A stretch of DNA of 64,000 nt from Craterostigma plantagineum (taxonomy: Eukaryota > Streptophyta > Magnoliopsida > Lamiales > Linderniaceae): NCBI GenBank assembly GCA_027422505.1, contig JAPQWV010000126.1, forward strand, positions 971,001 through 1,035,000, written 5' to 3'. Shown here in pieces: positions 45,229 to 58,516 of this stretch (within the stretch, counting starts at the first letter, position 1; every line of letters begins with the position of its first letter). Both the position numbers and the translations under genes were made by a program. The notes under the pieces are model-generated. The model saw only the letters and a list, made by a program, of their open reading frames with translations, searched no databases and was not told the origin of the DNA.

Positions 45229-48200
45229 TCAGCAAAGGCTGGGATAGAACAAAGACTTGTCCTTGAAAGCTTTGAGGTCTTCATTCACCTTTGCAGATGA
45301 AAAACTATCTGCTGCTGCTTTGTTCATATCTGCCTTGCAACCCCATACACGAATCGCTAGGCTCCTACGCTTCGGAGAAGGCTTACGAAGGTAAGTGCGA
45401 TACCAATCGATGACATCTTTCTTCTCCAATTTATTCACTTCGTCTGCTTCTTTCACAGACATGTCGAACATATACCTGCAAAAAAAAAAAGAAAAAGGCA
45501 CGGTGGAGTTTTTATTCGGTCATCATAGCAACTCAGACTGTGGAAAAGGATGAGCAATTACTACCTTTTATCGACAATTTGACCCCAAAGACGATTGGTT
45601 TCGTATGCAAGAGATGGGTCCTTTTCGAGCAGTTTCCCCACAAGGCCATTTCTGTAGTTCTCAAAGGATTCTTGGTCGAGTTTTTTCTGCAGCGCGAGAA
45701 AGACAAAAGGTTGCAGAGAATTATATGCGTAGATTGGAGTAACTAGTTGTGTTTCCATTGTAAGATATCATCAAGCTTACCAGCATCTCTTCTAATCCAT
45801 GTATAAAGTGTTCGATCCTACCCTGTAAGTACAGAGGATCATACTCAGAAGATTGGATGCGGAAACAGAATCCTAATATTCGGTACGTAATGCGGGGACT
45901 GCAGTCAACGACGTAGCCAAGCTGCTCTTGTGTTCTGCATTATCATACATTGGGAAGATTTAATATTCTATATGAGAACAGAGCTGTTAGGATACGCTAA
46001 TCGTAAATATTGGTGGACCTGAGCTGATTAAAAAGAGGTTCTTCGACTATCTCGTCGAAGAGATCTGTTAGCGCTTTTAACCTGATCAATGATTTTTCTT
46101 CTTCCGGTTCAATCTGAAAATAAAGCTGTGGCAAAACAGAGAGGAAATAAGATATCAAAGGAAGGTGGCGATGGGAATAGTTGAAGGGGAAATTTTCTGC
46201 TTTACCTCCACAACAGAGTTAGTTTCTAGCTTATTTTTCACATGAGTGTCTCGGGAAAGGTCAGAGCCTGAAGGAAGACACATCACAAACTCCTTGTGTC
46301 TGAGTTCAAGAGGAACTGGCTGAACAGGGAAGTTTTTTCTGAATATCTTTGATATCTCGGTAGCTTCTTGCTCCAGCATATTTCCATGACAAATGCCCTC
46401 AATATACAACTACAAATATAGTAAATAGTGTAACTATTTCCAAACAATGGGAGGAATCTCCTCAAAAGACATATAGACTTGTTAGTAACATGACGAACGA
46501 AGCTGTTTTTATGTGGAAAGGATGTAAATCAATAAGGACGGGAATGGGAAAGCGTGCACATTGATAACTTGTTCAGGTACCTGGGACAAAATATGTGGTA
46601 TAAAACCCCTTAAATCTCCAAGAGACAAATCATCTAACAAGTGTAGCTTCTCTTCTGCATCCCAGAAGTTCTGGCACAAGACTTGCAGTCTTAGGTAAGA
46701 AGCATGACTTAGGGGCTTCATATTGGTGTTTCTCAAACTTCTCTCCAAGTCTTCTTTGATTACCTGCACAGAAACAAGAACTATGACCCATGTCATCATC
46801 AAACTGAGAAGAGCTTGTGCGCTTCGTGTGGTTTTAAAATCAGCGAGATGTGACAATAACTTTAGCCAGTTTCTATAAACACCAATCACAAGTTTTCTAG
46901 ATTCTAATCCGAGAGAGTGCGATATACCCTGAAACGGTCATCCTTCGGAGTAAAGGACTTGGTTGTAGCAAGAATTTTAGTCAGAAGAACTCGAAGCTTA
47001 TCATTAAAACCATAGAGCTTTAGCTCTAATTTATCGCCATAAAGTGAAATGGAACTTTCTAACTTCGCCACAGAAGCCTGCAAAACAAAAAATAATAAAC
47101 AAATTACGAGGTCCAGAAAAGTGCAAGATAAGAACGAGAATGAAAGAACACGAACATTGGACGAACATAACCTGATAAATAATCTCGTTAAGCTCATCTT
47201 TCAACATCAATATAAATAGTTCGGTCAGCAGAGCATTCTTCATACTACTGCATCCTTCTTTCAGAGTAATACGAAAGTATGTATTTGCACGAGGTAGCTT
47301 AAAAGTCTTGTCAAGTTTGTACCATAATTGTATACAAGGATCGTTGATTATACATCTCGGACATGATGCATCTTGGACGAGGGGAGACGCACTATCAGCA
47401 CGTATGGAGAAATCGCACGGGATAAAGTCATTCTGTGAGGGAAGATGTAAAGAGGAATCACTTTCACGGGGATGATTCCAAAGGCCAAGGAGGGAAAGTG
47501 GAATATCTTCCTCAACATATCGGGATCCAAACCATGGCTCAGTCTGGGCATCTGCTAAATTTATTTAGAGGACAAATTTCTCATAGATAGTTATATCCAA
47601 ACCAAACTCTAAGAAAATAAGATAGTGGAATGTGGTGTAGAAGTGTTACCATCTGAATCTTTAAAAGACTTGGTTAGCAAATCAACTCTCATGTTTCCAG
47701 GCCTGAAGGAGTCAAGAAGACGACGAATCAGATCCTCATCCCAGACTTCGTATGCATAGTCACCGTATATAACATGTTCTGGGGAATAAACAAGCAAATT
47801 CTCTGCAAATATAGGGACAATCAACTAAGATTTCTAAAACTCTGAATAAAACCGAAAACGAATAAAATCTCTAAAATGCAAAATACAAATGAAACACTTA
47901 GTCAACATGGTAGCAGCCTCACAGCTAAACAACATTAAATCAAGGAACACCAAAAGATGTAATTCATTCAAGAGACAATTCACTCAAATATAATTAAAAA
48001 AATGAAAATGCCCCAAATATAAGGGAATTGGGACATTATGGTGAAGTTGTGAATGACACTACTAGGGTGGTAAGCTATCTCTTATAGAAACACTGCATGA
48101 TTCAACGCCAACAAGTCTAGAATCACTTCACAGGTATCACGTATAATTAATTAGACGTGAGAGAATCAAGCGTTTGGCAAAAAAAAAAAGTTTATAGATA

Positions 48201-51200
48201 TTTTATTGTCACTGAAGAGGATGAACACAAGGCGTAAGTTAAAAAGTTTCAGAATACCAGAAAGCTCAGCGGCGTAATCATCTTGAGGTTGTTCCTCTGC
48301 ATATCTAAATTCCATCTTTGCAATATCTTTGAGTTCCTTAAAAATCCATTCTTGAGGAGAATCGTCGCGTAGTAGTTTGAGATATTGATAAACAAAGCCA
48401 ATAATTTCATACACCTGAATCATAAATGAATAACTGAGGATATATAACGCATGACGATATCACCAAATGACAGGAGCAAAAGAAACTTAATAAGAAACTA
48501 TCACATAACAGAGCTTTTTTAATCAGGAAAGAGAGTTAATAGACATAACAACAGAGGCTAACAAATAGATTAACTCATGGATCAGCCAAATGATACCAAG
48601 AAAACACGAAAAACACATCTTTGCATGTGCAGTAAATATTGGAACAGAAACACATGGAAGAACCACATTATGGACTGAATAACATGCCAACAAACATCCA
48701 AATTACTAGGTTACCAAAATAGGAACTAACTGCAGCAGATCACTTCTTCCAAGGTAAGAAATATGCAACACCAAGTATTATTACCTTGGCCAATCCAGAA
48801 TCTGTGAGGTGTAGAGACATCACAAATACATAAGCTATAGAGGAACGGTACAATCCTTCATCACCAACACCGGCGGAAATGGAAGTTACCCAGCCCTTAG
48901 CTTTCAAGAAGTAAAGTAAACTTCCTTTGCCCTCTGAAATATTATGTAATGTTATTCATAAATGTTAGAAGCTGGAGCTTCAGCCACACAAAAAATAATA
49001 ATAAAAATGAAAAGCATGGACATTGCTACCCCATCTTAACATGTTAAGTTCTACATCCTTGAAAAGCCTACAGTTCAGAAAGAGAAATTAAATCCAACGT
49101 ACATTAATATGCTTCATAAGCAGAATATCTCTAGCCTCTTACCATGTCCAAGAAGATGTGCCAGGTAATCTTCAGCTTTCTTCAAATAATGTTTCCTTAG
49201 TGAGGGTAATGTCCAAGACAAATCAAGGACATGAATGTCCTTAACTGCCTCTAACCGGTGAAGTTTGCCTGCTTTCCAGATTGGAGCTCCTACCTCTGTG
49301 TCACGCTTGACCACAGTGCCTTTCTTGACCTCACTAAACAATTCAAGGACCCAACTCTCAAGAATATCAAGACTCTCTGCAGAATAGCATACAATAGTTA
49401 ATCTTGAAATTTCAGAATGGATACTAATTAATTACTAACTTTCCTCACTATTTTCATCTCATGGACATCATAAAAAACTAAAATTACTTTTATTCAGTCA
49501 GTAACTCTGAAATTACATGTTTCAACTACTTGATTTCTTTTGAGATCATACGACAAATTGGCTGGAGAAAGCGACCATGATTATCCAGTCAGGAGTTTAT
49601 GATCAGTGCTTGATGAAATTCATTTACCGACTAAGTTACCCAAATGGTCCTCTCACAAATACATAAAAGGTATGGAGGGCCCAAATTTATTGACTTACAT
49701 AATTAAACAAAGACCAACATCACTAAGCTCCTTTATTATCCACAACATATATATAGGCATACCTCCACCAATGACCACTAACTTCATTAAACCACCATGA
49801 TAATTGGCATGGTATAACTTCAAAATATGATTCCTGAGGTCAATTCCTTTCTCCACTGCATCAGTTAAGCTCTTCTTGTTCCCTACAAAAGGTGTTTTGG
49901 AAGATATGAAACAACAAATATGCAAGTATAACAGGTAACAGCATATACCAACAGAAACCCGTTTAAACATACCCCAAAAGAACCTGTTAAAAGGATGACC
50001 GGGGACGGATGTATGGCATTGCAGCTGTTGCAGACGGCATGAATCATTTTGCAAGACCTGATTGAATTCTGCGAACCAGAATATGAAAAGCAATCAAGCC
50101 ATACCAGAGCGGGCAATTATCGCAAATAGTACGATACTTTTCCATTGTATTAGGGAAAAGAATATTGGAAAAGTTTTAGCAACCTGAGTGGACAGCTAAT
50201 AACTCCCGTTCCATGGCTTCAGCTTTTACCAAAGGTGAAACAAAAAATTGAGAAAACCTGAAACAAAACTAAAGAATAAGATTTTTCTATCTCATTGGAG
50301 CAGTGCATAAAGGTGAAGGAGGCGACTGCAGTATGCTAAACATGCCATAATGGTAAAAGGGCACCCACACTTACCGCATCAAAGCACCTTTAAGATGCTC
50401 TCTCTTTACTTCAAAGTGGTAGCAGGTATGCTCAGTTTCTGTATACGCATTTGATGACCCTCCATGCTTAGACAAGTAGCTATCATACTAGAAGAAAGAA
50501 GTGTCAATCATAAAGGCGAACTTGAAAAATGAAAAACATAAATACTGCAGTGGTAACTGGTAGGTGACAGCCAATCGCCGAGCCGGACAAACTAAATTGC
50601 ATCTATCAAAATATCAAATTTAAAGACATCTAGTCCCAACTAAAGGAGGCATTCAAGGGTTAATGTCAATAAGGAAAATCTTGTCATAGAGTAACAAAAA
50701 AACCATAGTTATCCAGAACCTCATATTCTAGAAGCAAAATAGCAAAAGAAAGATATGAAATTTACAACTTAGAAGCTAGCATACAAAATTTAGTCAAACG
50801 TAACTATCATTAGATTATCCGATTCAACCTTCACTCAGCCAGCCCGACTATTTTTTTATCCTTCGAGAAAGTAGAATATAACATCAACAAGCTCCAATGC
50901 AGTTCAATGACAAATTTGAAGTAAAAAAGGGTATATTGTTCGATTGATAAACCTCATTTTCGTCTGGGAAAGCAGTACTCCCCATGAAAAGCATGTGCTC
51001 TGCAAAAAAATAGGAAACATTTTAACCCCTATTACCAAAATTACTGCTTGAAAACGATGAACTACACAAATACCTAAGAAATGTGCAAGCCCCTGTGCCT
51101 CATAAGGATCCGCAAAACTGCCCATCCCCACGGACATCGCTGCAGCAGCCTATAAACCATTGAAACAACCCTCAAATTTAACGATAATCTCAAGCATTCA

Positions 51201-51568
51201 TAATTTTCCAAATCGGTAAAAAAGAGAACAGCCCAATAGAAAACCTTCTTCTGTGCCGAGCCTTTCGCTCTGTTCTTCTCCTCACCCCCTTCATCCTCCT
51301 CCTCCTCCTCATCACCACTCTCATCATCTCCTTCATCTTCCTCGGAGCACCCATCTTCCTCATCAAACTCCTCTTCGCTTCCACTATCACGCTCACCATC
51401 GTCGTCAGTTTTATCAGGGCTCTCTTTATCGGAGTAAATCTCGGGATCATGTATTAGTAGAGCGCAGAGTCCGTTGGCGAGCTGTATGAATCTATAGAGG
51501 CGGCGGTCGGTGGGCGACTTCAAAACGACATCGTCCGATGAGAAAGTGCACGCGCCGCCAGCTGCCAT
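45229..51568 (-). CDS. NRDC: Nardilysin-like M16 zinc metalloprotease
   Basis: More than twenty short exons spread over 6.3 kb encode roughly 1,000 residues; I followed the chain but did not fix every junction. Exon 1 (51568-51245) gives 108 residues with a long acidic stretch ([19 protein letters not shown]), the nardilysin hallmark. Exon 2 onward has the inverted zinc motif HFLEH (His131, Glu134, His135) within [21 protein letters not shown]16 domains follow: [26 protein letters not shown], a middle domain, and C-terminal [15 protein letters not shown]. It ends [27 protein letters not shown]. The family cleaves at dibasic sites, usually in the cytosol. The start at 51568 is preferred over an in-frame ATG at 51718 because a TATA box lies between them. 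Confidence 0.93.
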
Positions 51569-51672
51569 TATTCGAGCTAATGGAGAAGATGTCTTCCGCA
51601 CTTTCCAGGAGCTCCTTTGAGGTTTTACGAGGGCAGACGAAAAAGAATGAGCGTAGCCATTTCTGGCGTCGC

Positions 51673-51682
51673 TATATATATA
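51673..51682 (-). promoter_or_regulatory. TATA box of the nardilysin-like gene
   Basis: TATATATA inside a short palindrome (CGCTATATATATAGCG). It lies about 105 bp upstream of the chosen ATG, so transcription would start near 51640-51650 and exclude the upstream in-frame ATG at 51718. Inferred from position and sequence. Confidence 0.6.
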
Positions 51683-51849
51683 GCGGAGGCGAAGCTGAGG
51701 CCCGGCGAGCAAGTTCATGTCTTTTCGGACAATTATTTATTAGGTTTTATTTATTTATTATTTGTCTATTTATTTACTGTTTTCGATTTTTCCTTCCCCG
51801 CCTGAAAAAACAGTGTATAAACATCAAGAATCAAGAACTCGTTTCTTCT

Positions 51850-53300
51850 CTAGTCCTCATCGACGTAGATCGTTTCTTTCTTGCTTAAACGCCGCCGAAA
51901 ATCTTCCTTGTTTCTCTCTCCGTTCCTTTTCTACGGTGGCAACTTGCACTTTTGGTACCTCTTCTTCTTCTTCTTCTCCTCGAGCCTTCTCAATGGCCGT
52001 CTTAAACTGAGTGCTCAGTTTCTCCCAAGAATCTGTGAGCTCATGCCTTTCGCTCGGTCTAGTGTGTTCTCAAAGGATGCTTTTTCTGTTTCGTCTTCTA
52101 CTTCTTCTTCCTCCTCTGCTGCTACGCGTGTGTTTTTCTGATGATTGCAGGGCATCTTCTTCGGCTTTTGCCTTTTCAAGGGATTCTGCGTATGCCTTTC
52201 TTCTACCATCCTCTGCGATTGCGCTGCGAGGAAACAGTTTGTCGGCGAATGTGTAAAGAATTTCATATATCTTCTCTACTTTGTATACCTTAGAAGATCA
52301 TAAATGGAGTTGGTGGGCGCCGATGGATCGGTACAGACTTCAATCACCTGAATATACTCCCGAAAAAAAATCATCATCATGAATGTTATTACTCAAATTC
52401 TACCTTGTTTTCTGCGACTTCTGCGTCGGAGAAAACATCTGCTACTAATGAGGCTATCTGTGTTTTTGTGACCCGTTTTGCAGAGAAAATGGACTATCAA
52501 GAGAAGTTCGACAAAAAGGCTACTGCTATATCAGGTCTGATAAAAACAGAACGGCATACATTACATTACTTTGTAAGCATTTTCCCCAGAACTTCCTTCG
52601 CTCGATACGACGAGGTTGTAAGAACTCTCGGGACCATAATCCTCGGTCAGATTAGCCTTTATGAGTGTGTAGCTAACCTCAGTTTCAACGCCGAGACTAT
52701 CGACGTAAAGCCATCTAACACATTATTCGTCGAAGCTAAAGAAGAAGAAGACGAATCATCGTAGACTACAGCCACATGGTCAACGTTAGCCACTTTCGCA
52801 GCTCGAATCACTTTCAGAGCGTCAGCATTCGTTACTTTAGAACTCGGGCCATTTCTTCAGGGCCCACGGCGACCACTACTTTGCTGGCATTACCGATGGA
52901 CTTAGCTATGGATTCGACGTCTTGGAAAGTCGAATCGACGGCGTTTAAGCGCTTGGATTCTTCGTTCGATATTGGGTTTATGACATCATAAATAGTAAGT
53001 TACCTGGCTCACCTTGCTTCCTTTAAGACCCTTTATTACTAAGAATCTAACCTTGTATTTGGCGCCGACTCGGGCAAGTTCTTGGGCAGCGACTAGGTCG
53101 GTTACACCTGCCCGGACATAGAAGCCCTTTCGAAGCAGTATTAGGGCTTTGCGTACGCCGACTTGGCCCATCGCACGAGCCACACCGTTGATGTAGCTTT
53201 ACGCCTTTGATTAATGAAGCTCAGTCCAGGCGAAGGATTGGCTATTATGGGTACCAAGGACTTCAAGTCGAATTGAAAGGGGCTCAAGTTTTGGGGCTTT
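51850..53300 (-). pseudogene. PTAC16-like pseudogene
   Basis: The minus strand carries ordered pieces of a plastid transcriptionally active chromosome protein 16 (PTAC16)-type protein: a damaged Rossmann motif (MGQVGVRKALILLRKGF, near 53150), ESKRLNAVDSTFQDVESIAK (about 52950), VTNADALKVIRAAKVANVDH (about 52815), SYTLIKANLTEDYGPESSYN (about 52650), IASLVADVF (about 52450), then a Glu-rich helix and a terminus resembling ETIYVDED before a stop at 51850-51852. The pieces lie in different frames: an A is missing from an AAAA run near 52847, another shift precedes SYTLIK, stops are scattered, and the GATG nucleotide-binding motif has become RAMG. The functional protein is a plastid-nucleoid NAD(P)-binding-fold protein. 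No intact copy is in this window. Confidence 0.82.
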
Positions 53301-54006
53301 CTCTGGGCTTCTTCGGTTGCTTGCTTTGCGGAAATTGGGAAGAAGGGTGTGTTGTTCTTGATAGAATGTGGTTGTGGGCTTGTTTTGATTCTTGGATTTG
53401 GGATGGTTTTGGGGAGGAAAGTGTTTGAAGTTACAGTTGGCGCATCGAAGCTGACTAACTCTATGCTACTTCTGTGCTGCTTATGTTTATGTTTTCTTCA
53501 TCCGAAAATGCCGTAACCAATCAATTTTTGAGAGTGGGATTGAGGATATATCTATCTGTTGTACTTTTTTTCTCAATGTTTTGTAAGTTTGAGGTGGGTG
53601 TTTAGGTAAAGGCATGCCATCCAATGAGGTCAGCCAACTGATTACGTTTATCTGTAAGCATAGTAATGAAAATTGACAACCATATGCTGTTGGCTTCAGT
53701 GCTAGAAACATTGTCAGTTTCACAATTATATGATATCTTCAGGATAAAAAAGTGGATGAAATCATCTCTGTATGATGATATTCTTACCTGAACTCGGTTC
53801 GATCGTTGCGAAACATAATGAAGCCCAATCCGAAATTACGACAGAGAAGAAACAGTTATGTACGTACTATTTCGGTCAATGTTCACACAACTGAATGATA
53901 ACGTTAAGTTCAAGTAGATTCATTCGTCCCAAAAGATATAATAAGATAGGCCTAAACAACTACATGATAATAAGACAAGCTATAATCTTTCAAAGCACAA
54001 AAAAAT
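53301..54006. other. Intergenic, about 700 bp
   Basis: Probably the eroded 5' part of the PTAC16-like pseudogene up to about 53420 and the 3' UTR of the SR-rich gene (53800-54006). No intact gene seen. Confidence 0.45.
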
Positions 54007-57000
54007 TCAATCCGACAAACCTTTCTTGGCACGAAGAGATTTCAGAGCCTTTTCGCGGAGCTCTATCTCGAGCTTCTTCGGGTCAGATTCCACCTCATGG
54101 TTTTTGTTAGATCGAAATTCTCTCTTGAGAACGTTTTCCTCTTCGCCAGAGGATGATGAGCTGTTCATATCAGTAGTCGACTTCTTTTTCTGCTTTTCTG
54201 CACGCCTTTCCTCTTTCCTACGGGATCTCTCCTCTCTCCTCTTCCGACGCTCTTCTTTCTTCAATTTTTTCTCCTCTTTTCTCCTCCTTTTCTTTTCTCT
54301 CCTCTCCTCCTCTGAAGAATCGTAGCTAGAGCGATCATCCGACTCATCCTCATCCTTTGACCTCTTTTGCCTCCTCTTCTCACTGGCGTCGACTTTGTTC
54401 TTGTCCAATGAAACATCATCATCACTCAGCTCGGTATTCCTCGATGACTTTCGAAAGGGACCAGTTTCCCGATCTTCTGGGACAGTTTTCTTATTCATCG
54501 CTCCATCCCCATTGCCAGAATGTAACTTATTTTCTTTTTCATTCAACTCGTCGTTTTACGGGTAAGCTCTGGTTCTTTCCGTTCACGGGTTTCCCTCCTA
54601 TCAGTTCGGTCAGGTATCTTATCACTGCTAATTAGTATATACATCGGCACTGGGTTAGTGAGTAAACTGACATAGATACTCATGTGTATAATAAACGTAT
54701 AAACAGCAAGGAATCTGCAAGTACAACCTTTCGAGCAACTGTGGCTTTCTTGGTTTTGTGATATCAGTGGCTTCACGAATTTCAGCAGAGTCAGAAAAAT
54801 CTTCACGGTGACTGGGCCTTGGAGAATTTTGTCTCGATCTTGAGGGTCTACGCTTGTTGTCTCCAATCTCCCTAAGAAAAGGTAAGAACAGTGTAAGAAC
54901 AAGTAACTTAGAAAGATAAAATGTATCCGCTTCCATATTATAACAAGTGACCAACCTTCCAGAAAAGCTATCTTTGCCGTATGCACTTTTCCCAGAATCA
55001 GGTTTAGATTTAAGTTTGTCTTCTTTTGGTGAAGGCCTTCGAGTCTCAAGTTGGCTCATCGTTTCTCTCCTTCGATTAGGACTACCAGGAGGACTAACTG
55101 ACCTGCAACAAAGGAGCCCTTCAGTCGACAATCAAATACTTAATGAGGGAACTCCAAACACAGAATGATTTTTTACCTTCGTTCTTCACTATGTTTTCTG
55201 CCTTTAGAAGGTGATCCAGCTGATTCATCAGATGGCACAGCACCAGGTGAATAATTCCCACGTCGTCTATGAAATAGTAGAATAGAAGTTCAAAAAACTT
55301 TCTGAGGAAATGATCATGAAAGCATTGCAGTTAGAAAACTTGATTTAATGATTGAAAGAACACATTTTTTTATCGGATCATATTCTTGCCAACAGGTTTT
55401 TGGATAGTCTCCTAAGACTTAACTCTATGAATAGTTACTAAGTACCTGACTCTTTCTCCAGTCGATCTTACAGGTGACCTTATGCGTTTTGGAGTCTCCC
55501 TCCTCACCGTCGAAACAACAGTTTGACGAACAGGGGAGGGAGAAATTGAGTCTTGAGAAGGAGACCTTCGACGAACAGGGGTTACTGAACCCTTACGCCC
55601 ACGAATAGGTGACCTACGTTGAACAGGAGAGAGAGATCGAGTTGGAGATCGCTGGTACCTCCTTCTTGCAGGAGATGGAGACCGACGATGATGTCTATAT
55701 GGTGATCTCTCTCTCTTTCGAGATGGCGATCTGCTGCGACGCACCACAGATGGGGGTGAACCACGATTCCTAGAATAAGGATGTCTACCTCGTCCTGGAG
55801 ATGGTGATCTGCCTCTGTAAGGAGATGGAGACCTGCCCCGTGAGGAGATCCTCGAACCACCATACAATGGCGATCTCTTTAATGGTGTCCGTGACTTACG
55901 CCGAGCAGGCGATCGTGATCTACGGCGCAAAGGAGATCGAGATCTATAATGCAAAGTAGAGCGTGCAGGAGAACGAGATCGGCGTCGCGACGACCTATGC
56001 CATGGTGAGGGGGAACGGCGAAGAGTGTGTCTATGGCGAGGTGTAACAGACCGCCTCCGCGAAGGACCATGGTGTCTATCAGGAGAAACGGAACGACTTC
56101 TTGATAAATCTCTGGAGGCGCTTCTTGATCTCCGCCGCCTACAGTAAATCCAGATGTAATCATGCATACATACATATGTATAATAAAATCTTGATAGTAA
56201 TAAATGGACACCTACTCTAAATGACTTCGAGAATCAGAGGACTTGCTGGAAGAGGGTGAGTGCTTTTGTCTGCTCAAAAGAAGAAAATATGAAACTGGAT
56301 TATAAGAACATGAAATGAACATACTTGATAACTGGCATGCTTTAGAACTACAAATCATACCTTGGAGATCCGTGACTGTAACTGGAATCAGGAGATTGCG
56401 AACCCCTTCCCCTGCACATTTGAAAATGATATAAAATGAACCTCGCGGTATGAAAAATATATACGATGTCGAATACTTGAGTTTTCATTGAATGTTTTAT
56501 GATAACAGATTGAGAATCAGTATTTGTCATCGATATTTGCCGTTTACTAGTACCTGCTGCTCCTTCTATGCCCGTTTTTCTTGTTCAGCTCTTTCTCATC
56601 TGCTGGCTGGATGCTTGATCCCCTCGCTCCATTCTTCCCATTAGGCTCCAGTTCAGAACGCTTATCTTTTTTGGTTGCAACGATATCATCCTACAGCAGT
56701 TTTGAGGTAAAGGATATGAACTGAAATAACTGGAGAAGCAGCTGAATACAATGGAATAAAAGAGAAAGTTAACAAAAAGATATATGGTGAATAAAGTCAA
56801 TCTCTTTGATGGAAAAAAATAGAGCTACCATTTTCTTTTTCTCTTGTTCAACTTCTTGCTTCTCTTTATTCTTCTGAATCTCAGCAGCAATACGATCAGT
56901 CTCAGCCTTTAAGCAACAACAGAATACATCATCAGATAACATAAGAATTAGCAATATGAACATCTATAAACCAAATAACAAAATCATATTATTACCTTCC

Positions 57001-58078
57001 TCTTTTTATTCTCCTCTTCTTTCTCATCCAGAAACTGTTGCGGAACACCACTTACATTTTGCTGTGCACTAAGAAGCAGTATCCACAGTTCCTTCATAAA
57101 CTTGCCTGTATTTCTCTCCATGAATCCAGTAAGTGAAATTTGAACCTGTTTCCCATTCACTGCCTGCAACCAGGTAGTAAATGACTTATATGACCTTCAC
57201 AAATAACATAACCAAATTACTACTGTATGCCCCGGTTTTATGAAAACATTCGACTTATCAAGTACACGGTACAAATAAGTTCTTTTTCATAAAATGCAGA
57301 GCTCGAGTCCCATTAAATATGCTTCAGCTAATCATACCCGTGTTGGGTGTGGGCAATGAGGCCTACCAGCGTGAAAGAAAATGATATTCTGGACATATAC
57401 GTTGCCTTTCAAATGACAGAGAGGATTATCATTTTTAAGAGTAAGATTACCTTTCCCTCAAGGAGACCGTAAATAAAATTGATAAGTACTTCGTCTTCAA
57501 ACCCAATCAGCTCAGTTACACGCTTTGCAATCCATGGTTTCATAACATCCATCTTCACTTTTGTCATGTCGACCTAAGCAAACAAAAACCGTAAACGAAT
57601 TCAATCAAGCATCATATGCACCACCTCAGTTAGCATATTATTTAGAGACAGTACTTCAATCATATAGTTACGAAGATAGAAATAGAAAACCGTCATAATT
57701 CAATGTCTTGTTATTTAAAATAAGCATCCTAGAAAAGCTACATATAAGAACTATACAAAGAACGAACCAGATGTTCCAATTCAGGAGCAAACTTCTGAGA
57801 CTTGAGCAGCTTCGCTTGCTTGTTCGAAAATCTTGTGTCCTGATCTGCTGACGTGCCCTAAATTTCAATTCACAGCCACAAATAGTAAGAATTAACTATC
57901 CTAATCCATTGAAAAGCGTGAAAAACAGAACCTCGAATGAAAGAAGATCTGATTCATAAGAGCACGGAAACATCCAACAAGAAGTTGTCGAAGATTGAGC
58001 AAGTTAGCGAATCCACTCGGAAATTAAAGACGAAAAAACAAATTTGAGAGCTTTTACCCGGAAAAATCCACCAGACAT
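54007..58078 (-). CDS. PWI-domain, Arg/Ser-rich splicing coactivator (SRRM1-like)
   Basis: About a dozen exons encode roughly 850 residues. The start MSGGFFRGTSADQDTRFSNK and the PWI domain (about residues 38-125: VDMTKVKMDVMKPWIAKRV, LEGKAVNGKQVQISLTGFM) match SRm160/SRRM1, a nucleic-acid-binding fold. A coiled, Lys/Glu-rich segment (about 125-160) follows. A long RS domain encoded at 55412-56140 has dozens of RSRSP, RRSPSP and SPARR repeats. The C-terminus (54007-54546) is a Lys/Arg/Glu-rich helix ending LEIELREKALKSLRAKKGLS. It should act in nuclear speckles as a splicing and exon-junction coactivator. The exon structure in the RS region may be alternatively spliced. It is divergent from TFIIA, with 438 bp between starts. 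Confidence 0.9.
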
Positions 58079-58516
58079 CTTGCTAGGGCTTACGTTCTGC
58101 AGCTGAAGATAGTGAGTGCCGCTCTGTGGGTTGTGTGACTTGTGAGACGATATTTCTCAACTTAGGGCTTCAGCTGCACACAGAACAGAGGAGTAGTCCA
58201 TACGACGCCGTTTCATATAATAGACATAACATAAAATGGTAAAAATAAAATAAATATATAAGAGCAAGAGGATATATTATCTCCACAAACGCGTACTCAA
58301 AACGTAAACGGATGCAAACCTATTTATATTCCTCTCTTTGATTCCCTTTCTCTGTCTTTCTCCTCCTCTCCTCTCCTCCCCTCTTACACATCTGTCTCTT
58401 CCTTCTCATTCTTCTCTCGAAAATTTTCCTTCACTCTCAAAACCAGGCAGAAATTCATCAGTAATTAAGTCGATTTGTGAGCTTTTTTGTTTGAATTTTT
58501 TTGGGAACCTGGAAAA
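58079..58516. promoter_or_regulatory. Bidirectional intergenic region, SRRM1-like/TFIIA large subunit
   Basis: 438 bp between divergent start codons. A TCTCC/CTCT-rich leader (about 58345-58440) precedes the TFIIA ATG, and a TATTTATA-like box at 58320-58327 could serve the plus strand. Pairing of two general RNA-biogenesis genes suggests co-expression; this is inference. Confidence 0.5.

Noticed and set aside
51569..51718. In-frame upstream ATG extending the nardilysin-like protein by 50 residues
   Set aside because: A TATA box lies between this ATG and the ATG at 51568, and the extension resembles leader sequence rather than a targeting peptide with clear features.
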